The position numbers and the translations under genes are program-made. The notes below the pieces were generated by a model. The model was not told the DNA's origin, made no database searches, and worked only from the letters and a program-made list of their open reading frames with translations. Shown piece after piece: positions 39,746 through 64,000 of a stretch of 64,000 nt of DNA; position 1 is the first letter of the stretch, and each line of letters opens with the position of its first letter. Origin of the DNA: Merluccius polli (lineage: Eukaryota; Chordata; Actinopteri; Gadiformes; Merlucciidae); contig JAOPHQ010005142.1 in the NCBI GenBank assembly GCA_030340625.1, forward strand, positions 176,201-240,200. Reading direction: 5' to 3'.

Positions 39746-39987
39746 CATGGACGTTGCTAGCAATTGAAATAATCCGGGGCTGTAGCCCAGACCAGGGTTG
39801 GACTGGGAACCAAACGACCGACGCGGGGTGGGGGGGGGGGGTGCGTGATCGTAACACACCCCGGACCGACGACCGACGTGGGGGGGGGGGGGGGGGGTAT
39901 TTTTTATTTCACGGCACAGAGATCCGGGGCTATTCCCAAAAGATCCGGGGCTATAGCCCCGAATGCCCAGGTCTAACAACGTCCATG
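39746..39987. mobile_element. Short inverted-repeat (MITE-like) element
   Basis: The ends CATGGACGTTGCTAG (39,746-39,760) and CTAACAACGTCCATG (39,973-39,987) are inverted repeats matching at 14 of 15 bases. Inside are three copies of ATCCGGGGCT(A/G)T, one as the perfect palindrome CGGGGCTATAGCCCCG, and two GACCGACG(C/T)GGGG units each followed by a poly-G run. No protein is encoded. I do not recognise the family. Confidence 0.65.
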
Positions 39988-40319
39988 CTCATGACCACAA
40001 GGTGAGAAGTGGTGCTGAGCCAAGAGGAACATTGTTGAAGCATTCATCTCATTCTGATTCATCACTCACCGCATGGAGGTGGACCTCAGGACTGTGTCCT
40101 CCTTCAGTCAAGCTCAGGTCTCTCTCTCTTTATCTCCCTCTGTCTCCCTCTGCGTGTCTCGCTGGGGTGTGTGGTAAGTGTCCTAGACCTGGCTGAGCAG
40201 CAGGGGGTCAAGAGGGTCAAGATCCACAATAAACATTTTGATAAAAATACAGAATACATCTAATATACGCATGCCTTGTCTTATATATTTCATGAGAATG
40301 TATTGATTGAGAAAGGTTT

Positions 40320-40562
40320 TTAATATTGTTAACGTTATTAACATTATAGTTGTTACCGTTGTTAACGTTATTAACGTTATTTACGTTGTTACGTTATTTA
40401 CGTAATTTACATAAATTGTGTAAATAACTTACGTAATTTGCGTAACTTACGCAAATTACGTAAGTAACTTACGTAAGTAACTTACGTAATTTGCGTAAGT
40501 TACGCAATTTGCGTAACTTACGCAAATTACGTAAGTTACGCAAATTACGCAAATTACGTAAA
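40320..40562. repeat. TTACGTAA / TTGCGTAA palindromic array
   Basis: About 240 bases composed almost wholly of GTTAACGTTATTAACGTT-type units passing into TTACGTAA, TTGCGTAAC and GTTACGCAA units. Since the units are near-palindromes in both orientations, the whole tract is extensively self-complementary. It is AT-rich yet carries roughly one CpG per unit. Confidence 0.85.
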
Positions 40563-40764
40563 TGTGTTATTTATTCATAGATTTATATCTGTTATTTTTC
40601 AGTTGTCTGACTATCAAAACAGACAATAAAATAAAGTTAAATGTTTTTCTTTTGCTGTATTCATTCATGTTTTACAGAGGATTTAACCTGAACCAGGCTT
40701 TGCAACAATAATAATCACATCACATTCATGGGGGCATAGAAGGCTATATACTAACTCCTAGCGT

Positions 40765-40803
<39 letters not shown>

Positions 40804-40959
40804 ATAGTTATTTTTCAATAGACATATTTTTTGTTTTTGTGTGAAAAAAGGGTGGGTGGTGGCAGTGGGGCTCATTGGGTGCTCAGCACCTCTGACCCTA
40901 GAATCGCCCCTGCTGTCCGTGATGATAATTAATTGCATTTATATAGCGCTTTTCAAGAC

Positions 40960-40997
<38 letters not shown>

Positions 40998-41035
40998 CGA
41001 CACTTCATCCACCATGAGTGTGTAGCTCGCCCCAC

Positions 41036-41147
<112 letters not shown>

Positions 41148-41743
41148 GGTGTGGAAGGATGCAATCCAATTAGGGATGGGGATGATTAGGGGGCCATGTT
41201 GGTACAAGAGCCAGGTTGGGACTGTGGCCAGGAGGAGGAGGGTGGGGGGGGGGGGGGGTCAGCACCCCGACTCACACCACATGCAGCCAGGACCTTCATC
41301 CGAGACAGACAGGAGGACGCAGGCCTCGTCCCCTGTCCATAAAGCAGAGGGATGAGCACCCCCTACTGGCCCTCCACCAGCTCCATCTGGTCTCCCACCC
41401 AAGGATGGACCAGGCCAGAGCCAGGACAACCCTGCTTGAATGATTGTTTCCCCCCCCCAAACCCACCCCAACACAGTTCTGATTCATCCACACCCACTGC
41501 CCCCCCAGTGCAGTGATTGGACAATTAACTTGTTGGCTCGTTGAGCGCTGCCACTGATAGACAGAATCTGGTTTCTATGGTTTAGCAATGGAGGAATTGT
41601 TACCAGCAGCATAAAATCCGCCATTGTACATATTGAAGGTGTGTTGCTCGCAACACACGTGTTGGACTGAATCTACATCTAAACCTATGTTCTGATGTAG
41701 CCACATGGATCACTCATGACGGGTGTTATCATTTTATATTTTT

Positions 41744-41749
41744 TTTATT
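41744..41749 (-). terminator. paf1: PAF1 poly(A) signal
   Basis: Minus-strand AATAAA about 165 bases downstream of the PAF1 stop codon at 41,914, followed by an A/T-rich stretch. The implied 3' UTR is short (about 170-190 bases). Confidence 0.7.
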
Positions 41750-41913
41750 CAAAAAAAGAAGGAAACAAAAACATAATACACTTGCACCTGTCTGACCAGC
41801 TCATGTGGACAAAAGCCTTTATCACCTGGCAGGCTGGGCTCTTTAAAAGCCGGCAGACAGGCACTACAACCCGATACGACCTAGACCTCCCCAGCGTGTC
41901 CAACCACGGCCGC

Positions 41914-47022
<5,109 letters not shown>

Positions 47023-47290
47023 CGTCTTCCTCGAAGCCCGCCGCAAGCCGTGCGACGCGACGCCGTCAACGCAACTAATCTAACAGGAACAAAAAAACGG
47101 GTCAACTTTCAACCCCTTTCAACACCAAAAGCGGACTTGTGTTGTTTTGTTCGTCCCCTCTTTTTATCCGCCTCGGCGATGAAATGAACCCGGGTCTAAA
47201 TCGCGGGTCAACACAAACAGACGCGGTCCGAGGGGGCGGGCGCCCCCTAGCGGCGTGGCGTGGCGCGGCAGGAAGGGGAACTGCAGCCTC
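47023..47290 (-). promoter_or_regulatory. paf1: PAF1 5' UTR and promoter
   Basis: The ATG at 47,022 has context AAGACGATGG and is preceded by a CpG-rich block (to about 47,290) including GGGGGCGGGCGCC at about 47,232-47,244. No upstream intron is required. The transcription start is not defined. Confidence 0.5.
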
Positions 47291-47720
47291 CTGCTGAGTG
47301 GTCCTCCGTCAGAGGGGTACATGATGGAGGAAAAAGGAGTTGAGATGCAACACAAATAAATTTAGCATTATCAACAGCCAACGTCTTCGATGGAAACCTC
47401 TCGCCGAGTGGTAAAACTCTGACGAGGCGAAATATGTATTACTTTAGTGGCGCCACCCAAAAAGACCAGATAATGGATCAAAAGTCGGTCGGACGATTGC
47501 AGTGAACTGGTTTCTATGCAGTGGAAAACAGGAAGAAGAACATGATATTATCATTTTTTTTAATAGGTCAAGTTACGCAACATCACCCTGATTTCACCTC
47601 GGCCATGTCGTCAAATTGGCTGTGGGCGATCCCGTCAGTCATATCTGCAAATCATTTGTAATGTTTTTGGAACAATGATTATAGCAAAACAAAAGAAAAT
47701 ACAACGCGGGTCAAGTTATA
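47290..47720. other. PAF1-TAOK1 intergenic gap
   Basis: About 430 bases between the PAF1 promoter and the presumed TAOK1 poly(A) site. No gene and no recognisable repeat were seen. Confidence 0.5.
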
Positions 47721-48156
47721 CTAAAATTACTTTATTACAGCTGATTTCTGTTCAATATCCCTCTGCCAATACAACAGTAATTATAATACAAACAAAATAG
47801 TACATTTGATCCTAGGTAATTCTTTTTGTTTTACACAATTTTAAATCCACCATTTCTTTTTTTGTTGGTTTTTACATCTTATAATCTTTCAGACATTCAA
47901 TAACATCTATACATTTCAAGACAGATTACATTAAGGTGTAGTGGTAATGCTGTGGCGAGAATACTGACATCTTCAAAGAAATGCAATCTCTTTTCATATA
48001 TTTGCCTGTCACCACGTCATCGTTTCAAGCCACTGCCTTAGAAATCTGCCACTTCACCAGAACCAACGGTCTATAAATATATGCATCGTATATCTCATGC
48101 CATCAGCCCAGTAAAAAACAAAGACAGTTCAACTAAGGAAATAAGACAATTAATGG

Positions 48157-48157
48157 T

Positions 48158-48242
<85 letters not shown>
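48157..48242 (+). repeat. (TG)n microsatellite
   Basis: About 43 TG units within the probable TAOK1 3' UTR. Confidence 0.95.
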
Positions 48243-48244
<2 letters not shown>

Positions 48245-50108
48245 CATTCCGGTTTTGGTATGGCACAGTGTTGGAGCAGAGCGTGAGGTTCTCAAACTGT
48301 CCCGTTGCGGTTGACGCGGTATCGAATGCATTTCAGTCAGTAGGACAGAAGTTGACATCAAGCGTTAACATGAGCGTGACACAAATAAAACTCCAGGTGG
48401 GTGGAAGGAGGTCCTATGAAAACAATAACACTCCCCTCACACAGAAACATAAGGTGTGCACTAGTTATGGTTGGTGTGTTAACTGTGGTTTTGGCCTGAC
48501 ATTCATACCAGTTGCCTTGGCTTTTGACCCAAAGGTAAGATCCCAATAATCTTAAATACACCGCCCCGCCCCCCCGCCCAATATCTACTAACAACCAAAA
48601 GAAAACCTGAATTGAACCTGTAATACACGAGTAGTTCAAGCTATTAACATTGGTGTTAATACAAAAAAAAAAAAAAGGAACAAGAAAAAACAGGAGTATA
48701 TTTGTCTTATGGGGCACCGAGACCTATGGAACAACGTATGTAATATGACAATTCAAATCCTCTCTGGTGAGCGCAAAGCAAAACAAAAAGCATCCACCCA
48801 TTAAAATAAATAACACTTGTATTGTATTTCTGGGCTTCTGCATGACAAGGATGTGAAGGGGGCACACGGCCGAAAGGTTAGGGGTGACGTGATAAGTGGA
48901 GCAAGAGGAGGACCAAAACATTTAATAAAAAGCAGAGAAGGAAAACGACTGCATTTCATTTTCATCTTAATGGTCCATTGGCTAAGCGAATGGCATTTTA
49001 AAGTAAACAGCAAATACATGCAAATAAAGCATTTAGTGTAGTATCCATGTACACAAACCAAGAATATCTTCCATAAACTACTTTCGGACAACTCAATACC
49101 ATTTCAATTTTGAGAGCCAACATTTTCTTTTTTTAATATATCAGTGTATTCTGCAAGTTAAATAATGTTAGTTTTTAAAGTTATTTACTTTAATGCAAGT
49201 TTAGTTGTCAAATGTTTAATCTGGAGAAGGAAAACAAAAATCAATATTAACAAAACTCCATCTCAGTGATATATGGGAGGATATTTTCCATGTCATTCTG
49301 GATTATTATTGTTAAGGCCTAATAATCATTTAATCCCCTGTATTAGTTAGCGAGTGACAGACGAGAGGGTGGGATGAGATTAAATGGTAGGCAATCCAAA
49401 CACGTTCCATTACTCACCAAACCTGCTAAGGGCATGTATTTTAAAATGCTGAGTTCGACAGTAACGGACATGGGACAACAAAGTCATCTACCCAAGTGCT
49501 TTGTTAAATGAATTTAAGAAAAGTCTACTGTTTCCGTTTGATTTACGTAATGCTTCCGTCCTTAAAAAGCAACAATAAAAACCTGTGCTTGATTCATGCA
49601 CCTTTGCTTAAGGTAGGTAAGAGGATAGGGTTATTTTTGTAATTTTTTTTACCAATTACTCAGCACCATTCGAGTCCTTAGTGTTAATTTTCTCGGTCCA
49701 AACATTTTCTATTTTCATTAACAGTGTCGTTTTTTTTTTCTCTCTTCACAGATGCATTGCCGAGCCTGCTGTTATGGTCAAGGTAACTGGCTTTACACAA
49801 AATAAACAATTTGCATGTTGTGGTACCTTTTTCAGATACAGCCTATATCCAGAAGTATCCCCCTGTGGCCTTGTTACTAGGGCAAAGTATAAGAACCGTG
49901 AGCAGAAAAAAACAAAAACAAATCCTAAACTGAAGACGCTCTGAACAGCTATGGCTAGTTTGCTCCCCCACACCAGACTTGCGTTTTTTAAAAATAATAT
50001 TCTTAAGAAATATAATATAAACTTCCTTGACCAATTCCTAACTGCATCTAAATAAACAGCCCTTTAGGGAAGTTGGTAATATGCAAGGCAAATTATTTTT
50101 ATAACTAA

Positions 50109-50112
<4 letters not shown>

Positions 50113-50157
<45 letters not shown>
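50113..50157 (+). repeat. (TA)n microsatellite
   Basis: About 22 TA units, a self-complementary tract inside the probable TAOK1 3' UTR. Confidence 0.92.
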
Positions 50158-50158
<1 letters not shown>

Positions 50159-51396
50159 CGGTTTAAAGTGCTTTAAAAAGGCAGCAGTTTAACAAGGCAC
50201 ACATAAAATAAACATATTCAAGGGTCCTTTTTTAAAAAGGCAACCAAGTTCCTCCATCCATCACATAGAATGTAGCATTAACATTCTCATTAAAGCAGTC
50301 TGTCTGAACAATCTTAAAACACCACCCTTGAAAGATATTATCGCTCATTTGAGATATATTCATCATATTTTATAAAACTTTATATAACACCCACATTACT
50401 GCATATGTACAATGAGTATAAGAAAACTACAATTTAGACTTTGGGATCTTGCAAACTTAAGATTTGAGTGGATATGAAACAATTTGAACATTCAAAATAA
50501 ATTGGCATCCATCTCAACTAAGTTAAGTTGTATAACTTAAATATGTAACAGAGTTTAATAATCACAGGTTTAAAAAAGAAAAAGGCACATTTTTTTTTTT
50601 AGCTGCAACAGTTGCAACAAAAGTACTAAGCCGGACACAGTAAAGAGTGAAGTTTGTTTGGCTTTGGACATGTACATGTCTTAATTTTGGCGAATGACTG
50701 TGGAACTATAATTATTAGCTTTTGATACTAGGAAGACAACTTAACGTCAGCGCATTGACCAATACAGCAGGCTGGCAGCAAAGACAGCAAAGCACCTCGC
50801 GTGTGAACCGCTGTGTGTCGGTTGAACAGGACTAGGGTCAGGAACAATATTAACTTACTGTGATTGCTTCACACAACATTTGTAAGGACATAGTTAATAC
50901 AAGTCAAAGGCTTTCTTTTTTTTTTCTTTTTTTTTTAAACAGTGTTTCATGTGCAAAATGAGAGCAATGGCTGTGATAAAGCACAACATATAGATTCTAA
51001 ATAATAAGGATTTTGATTGAAGAGATCTCCAAATTAAAAAAAAACTAAATGTTTTAGTTAAGTGTTGACAGGTTGGTGCTAAAAAAACAAATTATGAATC
51101 TATATGTGTGCTGAAAAACTGCTTTGAGAAAGGGCCGTGTGTCCTTCCAGCCATTTTGACCTGAGCAACATTGATTTCACCACACACATCCCTATCTGTA
51201 CACGGGGGGGTGGGGTGGGGGGGGGGAGTCGAAGGTGAGAGAACGTGAGAGAGAGAGTGATAGAGAGAGCAATGTGTTGTAGAGCAGAGCCTACACATCG
51301 CTGCTGCTGCCTGACTCTCCTCCATCCACCGGACTATGACCCCAAGGTTGGATTCAGCAACGTCGTGGCTGACGGGGTGGAGGGGGGCGTGTCTAT

Positions 51397-59831
<8,435 letters not shown>

Positions 59832-59962
59832 AATGGGGAAGGGGTTGGTTGGGGGGCTCAATGCCACTGCCGCCAGGAACTATCTGGATCTGCGACAGTG
59901 ACGCGACAGCCCCCACCGATGGCTCATCTGCGAGTCAGTGGTGTCCTCATGCGTGTCCAGAC
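59832..59962 (-). other. taok1: TAOK1 5' UTR part of first coding exon
   Basis: The acceptor TGTGTCCCCCAG ends at 59,963, and the exon runs through a 131-base leader to the ATG at 59,831. The chosen ATG matches the known TAOK1 start (MP-x-x-RAG-x-LKDPEIAELF). The frame upstream has no in-frame ATG, only a GTG. Confidence 0.7.
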
Positions 59963-61024
59963 CTGGGGGACACAAATTGAAGTAGATTGAAGTACAAAGA
60001 GCAGATCCCCTTTACCTTAACGCATTAAGTTTGTGGTTGGTTCTTGTAGTGGGCAAAATCTGTGAGCCATCACACTTATTTCAATGCCCCCACATGTGAT
60101 AATAGAGCAGTCATGGTTTTATTTTTTACTAGTTTTGTGTCCACTGGGAGTAAAAGCTGACTAGCTTTAGCTTGAGAGAGCAGTAAGAGGACAGAGTCTA
60201 ATATGAAGACATACAGACAGGCTGTCTATATGAAGACCTAGAATGGGCTGGATTGAGACGTAAAGTGGACACGGATGAAGTCGGGGCGCTTGGAGAGCAG
60301 CCAATCCTGGTCCTTTCTGACGACGAGAGCTACAGGAGATCAGTCTCCTGTTTCCATAGAAACTGTAACCACACGACAGTAAGCAAAAAAAAAGAAAAAG
60401 TGTCTTTGCCCCAGAAAATTCGACCTCATCTCACAACTTTAGTCACTAACCATGTAGTAGTAGTGTAGTAGTAGTAGTACTAGTGTGTTGTGTAGGTTAG
60501 ACATTTTTTGTGCACAGCCAACAAGTTCCTGCTCAAACAAAGGGAGCGACTGAACAACTCACTGACTGATGGTAAGGTGACAGAAGCCGCGCGGCACAGA
60601 AACAAAGCATTCCTCTGAAAGCACTACTTGTTTAACCTGTAAGGACTTTGTAAACACATGCAGCGAATACCTCCCTGTTGGAGAAAGAGAAATAAAGAAA
60701 AATCACACCACTGACAAGATCAAACATCATGTGGAATTTACCAATGGTTCAACATTAACAGGTAGGGATGCACCGAAACCACAACTGAAACCGTCATAAA
60801 CATTAGTCGTATCAGCTAATTCCTGACGCGTTCAGACTTTTGTTGAAGAGTTCAACCGGTAGTTTGTGTCATTCAATAGAGTATATAGAATAGCCTACGC
60901 GTTGGCATTAAGTGTTGGCATTTCATCCTTATTTTCCACATCTTAAATGCAAGCATGCAGCCATGTTTCTGAAATAATGTATTTGATATCTGCATAGGTA
61001 AATATCCATTATTTGGCAACAGGG

Positions 61025-61291
61025 TAGGGCAGGGCAATATATTGATATTGTGGGTGACTGGATATCGTAATATGGCATAAGTGTTTCCTGGTTCCCTTAA
61101 AGGCTGCACTACAGTAAAGTGATTTAAAAAATACTCATTTGTCAAGTATTTAATTCACACAGGAGTATACAAAACCAGCTTTACCATGTGGTTATTTTAT
61201 ATAGACTATTTATTTAATAACCATGACATATGTCATTAGAGATATTAGCCTATGTTGGTGTAGAAGATTTCGGCCACACCGCCCAGCCCTA
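61025..61291. mobile_element. MITE with TAGGGC(A/T)GGGC terminal repeats
   Basis: Starts TAGGGCAGGGCAATATATTG and ends CCGCCCAGCCCTA, which is inverted relative to the start (TAGGGCTGGGCGG). Internal ATATTGATATTGTGGG and GATATCGTAATATGGCATAA motifs match a common fish hAT-type non-autonomous element. It has no coding capacity. Confidence 0.75.
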
Positions 61292-62364
61292 CGACAGGGC
61301 GTACATTTTGTCATTGTACAAACGGCTGAAGTTGAGTTTACTCAGCAGCTCAGATGATCAGCTCCAAACAGATACAGCCGCTGACACCACAGTCACAAGA
61401 CCTCTCTCCCAGTCGGGAAGGAACACCACATCCCACCCGCCCCCACCCCACCACCCCCCCCCCCCCCCCCCCCCCCCATCCAAGTAGACCTCTTTTGTCC
61501 CACCAAACACTGGACCACTCGCTCGGATGCAGCGCGGCGTTCTGAACCAAAGGCCTTATGGCCATGCGGTGACTGTGTGCGCGTCATTGTTCCTCCACCA
61601 CATTGTCGCTCATGAATGTGTCCCAGTGTGTCGACGTCTAATGATGGGCTTTTCAAAACACACAAGCACGTGAGTGATGATAACTGATACCTTGGTGAAG
61701 TCCTATGGCGTGCCAGCCACTACACACGCAGACAAGAATGCAGTCAGACAGGACAAAGCTGGAGGGCTGCAATTCCCTATGTGCGTCTCTCTGTGCTCCC
61801 TCACTGCATTTTTCCAGCACTTCCTGTTCACGGGCTGAGGGGGAGGTACAAGCGGGCAATTAGGCAACTGACTAATTGCCCCTCTTAACTATGCATATGC
61901 AGCAATCACACATTTGGATATGCTGGTCCAATTTGCACCCAAGATAAAAGGAAAGAAAGCTTTTTGTAGGTAAAAAAGTACCAACATTATTATGTGTTAA
62001 GACATGGGCTTCTGCCATTGATTCTGACTACACCTCAGTCACTACTGCTCATGAGATTTAGCCATCAGGATTATACATTATACACGTTTCATTTTGCCAA
62101 TCTAATAAACATATACCCTCACCGTCGATCAATGACACTGCATTGTATTGCTCCATTAAGGGCCATTAAATACTAATCCGTCCATGTCATTAGCGGTACA
62201 GACGTAGAGTGCCAATATTTTCTGCTTTTAGCACAGTTACTTCCTGACCTCCAAGTCAGAAAGGCCACCTTTAAACCCAGCGATACGAGCGTAAACAAAA
62301 TGTCTGCACATGTGTGCACGGACACGACTTCACTGTCTTGGCTGTCTAATCTAGCGGCTAGCAC

Positions 62365-62645
62365 ATGTAGCCTGGCCGACACCTCCCTGTAGCCGGGCCG
62401 ACACCTCCCCAGAGCCGGGCCGACACCTCCCTGTAGCCGGGACGACACCTCCCTGTAGCCGGGACGACACCTCCCCAGAGCCGGGCCGACACCACCTCCA
62501 TGTAGCCGGGCCGACACCTCCCAAGAGCGTAGCCGGGCCGACACCACCTCCCCAAGAGCGTAGCCGGGCCGACACCACCTCCCCGGAGCGTAGCCGGGCC
62601 GACACCACCTCCCCGATGCCGGGCCGACACCACCTCCCCGGAGCC
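62365..62645. repeat. GCCGGGCCGACACCTCCC minisatellite
   Basis: About 280 bases of imperfect tandem copies of a 22-31 base unit, GCCGGGCCGACACCTCCC or GCCGGGCCGACACCACCTCC plus a linker such as TGTA, CAGA or AAGAGCGTA. There are about eleven copies, very GC- and CpG-rich, starting about 190 bases inside the intron from the nearer TAOK1 first-exon donor. Minus-strand frames through it give Gly/Arg/Pro repeats that are not a gene. Confidence 0.9.
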
Positions 62646-62837
62646 GTCGCTACCACAACAGCCCAGGAGGAAACGGGACACCCCCAGCTCGCTGCGGTTG
62701 TGACACACAGCAGCCCCGACTCCGACTCCCGTGTCACGACGTGCATTCACGCCACCAGCAAAACAAAACAAACAAACAAACCAACAAACAGACACACACA
62801 CACAGATCTGACCAGGAGGCGGTTGGACAAAACTTAC

Positions 62838-62900
62838 TTTCCCAGCGGAGGGTCCGGGGTCGCGAAGCTAAACTCGCTAGCAAAACTTCCTAGCAACACT
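62838..62900 (-). promoter_or_regulatory. taok1: Possible alternative TAOK1 first exon
   Basis: On the minus strand, GGACCCTCCGCTGGGAAA is followed by the perfect donor GTAAGT (G at 62,837). This suggests a short non-coding first exon ending at 62,838. The 5' end is unknown; 62,900 is nominal. Confidence 0.4.
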
Positions 62901-63152
62901 CACCACCACCCAACCTCACCCCCCCCCCCCTCCTCCTCCACCCAACCTCACCCCACTCCACCCAACCTCACCCCCCCCTCCACACACACACACCCGACCA
63001 CACGACGTGTACACTCGCGGACCACCGGTTAACGGCTGTCGTTACGGGTGACCGGCGGTGAAAACTCAACGGCCGTTGGTGGGGCGCTAGCTGCGGCGGC
63101 TAGGCTAGCTGCGGCGGCTAGCCAGGTGTTAGCCTAGCTAGCTGTAACTTAC

Positions 63153-63569
63153 CCTGCGCTGACAGGCCGGGTTTCGGCGGAGCGGGGGGAGGATAGAGGA
63201 TCGTTGGGGTTTGTTTTTTCTTCCCCTGCACCCGTTTTCTTTTTTCCGGGGGGAGGAGGAGGGGAGGAAGAAAAAAAAAAAAAAAAAAATGTCACGAGCT
63301 GTCCGAGTTTGACGAGCCGACGCGGCGGCGGCGGCGCCCTCCTCCGCGTCAAACCGCCATGGTCACCGCTGTCGTCGTCGTCGCTCGATAACCACGGGAA
63401 TCCGGACGTCCCCGGTGGTTGTTTTTTAAAAATAATATAGGGTATAAAAAAAAAAAACACAAAATCTCCCACCCTTGAAACGAGCTGGGGGTGCCAGGGA
63501 CTCTCGACTCCCACTCCCAGCACCAAAGATGGCGGCCGGTCGCTCCGACGCCTCCTTTTTCGAGAGGAG

Positions 63570-63602
<33 letters not shown>

Positions 63603-63700
63603 ACGCTTGGGAGATAGTGAGGGAAGTTCAAAAGCAAACACCCCCCTCCTCTCCTCTCCTCTCCTCTCCTCACCCTCCCTCCCTCCCTCCCCCCTAAACC
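63153..63700 (-). promoter_or_regulatory. taok1: TAOK1 GC-rich promoter and main non-coding exon 1
   Basis: On the minus strand GCCTGTCAGCGCAGG is followed by GTAAGTTAC, a strong donor (G at 63,152), so exon 1 probably ends at 63,153. Upstream are a CpG-rich (GGC)n block at 63,322-63,335, a YY1-type core AAGATGGCGGC at 63,526-63,536, a long poly-A run (poly-U in the transcript if transcribed) at 63,570-63,602 and a CTCCT/CCCT tract at 63,645-63,692. The start site is not fixed. Confidence 0.5.
63645..63692 (+). repeat. (CTCCT)n-(CCCT)n polypyrimidine tract
   Basis: Five or so CTCCT units followed by CCCT units, a pure pyrimidine strand next to the TAOK1 promoter. Confidence 0.9.
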
Positions 63701-64000
63701 CGGACACTTATACTTGTCACGACGTTACAGCCTCCCTTCCCGACCGTTAAGGCGATGGCGGAAAGCGTCTCCCTGGCGAGCTCGAGGCGAGGCGACTGAC
63801 GTGGTTAATATTTCATATGTTTACGTTGTGGCTCTGATTTGATATCCGTCTTCCTTTGGCCGAGGCGCCGGATACCGGATAGCGCTTCCGCTCCGGCCCG
63901 CCGCAGTAAAAGTCCCCATCCTCCCCAGAGGCGGCGGCGGCGGTGGTGTGCGGTAGAAAGGCTATAATTAATGACAACAAAACCCACCGCTCCGTTAAAA

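Larger units (their letters stand above)
47729..51396 (-). other. taok1: TAOK1 3' UTR (probable)
   Basis: Between the TAOK1 stop at 51,397 and a minus-strand AATAAA near 47,729 there is no other gene. The region is AT-rich with many ATTTA-like motifs, a (TG)n array at 48,157-48,242 and a (TA)n tract at 50,113-50,157. Human TAOK1 also has a very long 3' UTR. The boundary is an inference from the poly(A) signal; shorter forms are possible. Confidence 0.5.
59963..63152 (-). other. taok1: TAOK1 5' intron
   Basis: No coding exon was seen. It holds GTAGTA-type repeats near 60,447-60,480, a partial TAGGGATGCACCGAAA element end at 60,763, an inverted-repeat element at 61,025-61,291, a poly-C run at 61,454-61,477 and a GC-rich minisatellite at 62,365-62,645. 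Confidence 0.55.

Noticed and set aside
60763..60800. Complete TAGGGATGCACCGAAA-type transposon
   Set aside because: Only one end is recognisable; no matching inverted end was found nearby, so no element boundaries can be given.
63754..63799. Short plus-strand ORF starting ATGGCGGAAAGC upstream of TAOK1 (possible divergent gene)
   Set aside because: It stops after about 14 codons. The in-frame sequence shows nothing recognisable and no donor was evident, so a divergent gene cannot be supported here.

Overview
This window looks like nuclear DNA of a teleost fish. It carries spliced vertebrate genes with GT/AG introns, very long (CA)n microsatellites, a degenerate fish-type LINE 3' end, short inverted-repeat elements starting TAGGGCTG, and gene-poor AT-rich flanks. 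No prokaryotic, viral or organellar gene was seen.

Layout, all genes on the minus strand. Bases 1-20,076: no protein gene recognised; unique AT-rich DNA, microsatellites, long poly-G/poly-C runs, a GTAAC minisatellite and a decayed LINE fragment. 20,117-23,150: a gene of the SOCS4/5 group (SH2 plus SOCS box, possibly the fish-specific SOCS9 type), with an intact C-terminal half, an N-terminal half broken by apparent frameshifts, and a probable non-coding first exon. 23,310-39,300: SAMD4B (Smaug homologue 2), eleven coding exons resolved, the last few codons not found, and a GC-rich probable promoter near 39,000. 39,300-41,740: intergenic, with an inverted-repeat element and an unusual TTACGTAA-rich palindromic array. 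41,744-47,100: complete PAF1 (14 coding exons, 550 aa predicted). 47,280-47,720: short intergenic gap. 47,730-63,700: TAOK1 (19 coding exons, 1,028 aa predicted), with a long 3' UTR and a GC-rich 5' end carrying two possible non-coding first exons.

The exon models were built by hand: every listed junction has an AG acceptor and GT donor and keeps the reading frame, and the spliced products match the known families from end to end. The genes do not form one pathway. PAF1 acts in transcription elongation, SAMD4B in mRNA repression, TAOK1 in stress/Hippo/microtubule kinase signalling, and SOCS proteins in ubiquitin-mediated damping of cytokine or growth-factor signalling. PAF1 and SAMD4B are also neighbours in human 19q13.2, so that pair is probably ancient synteny.

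I found no convincing new biological system. The most unusual observations are splice sites embedded in or touching (TG)n microsatellites in PAF1, the frameshifted SOCS gene, the self-complementary TTACGTAA array, a compact inverted-repeat element at 39.7-40.0 kb, and the large number of 18-27 base G or C homopolymers.
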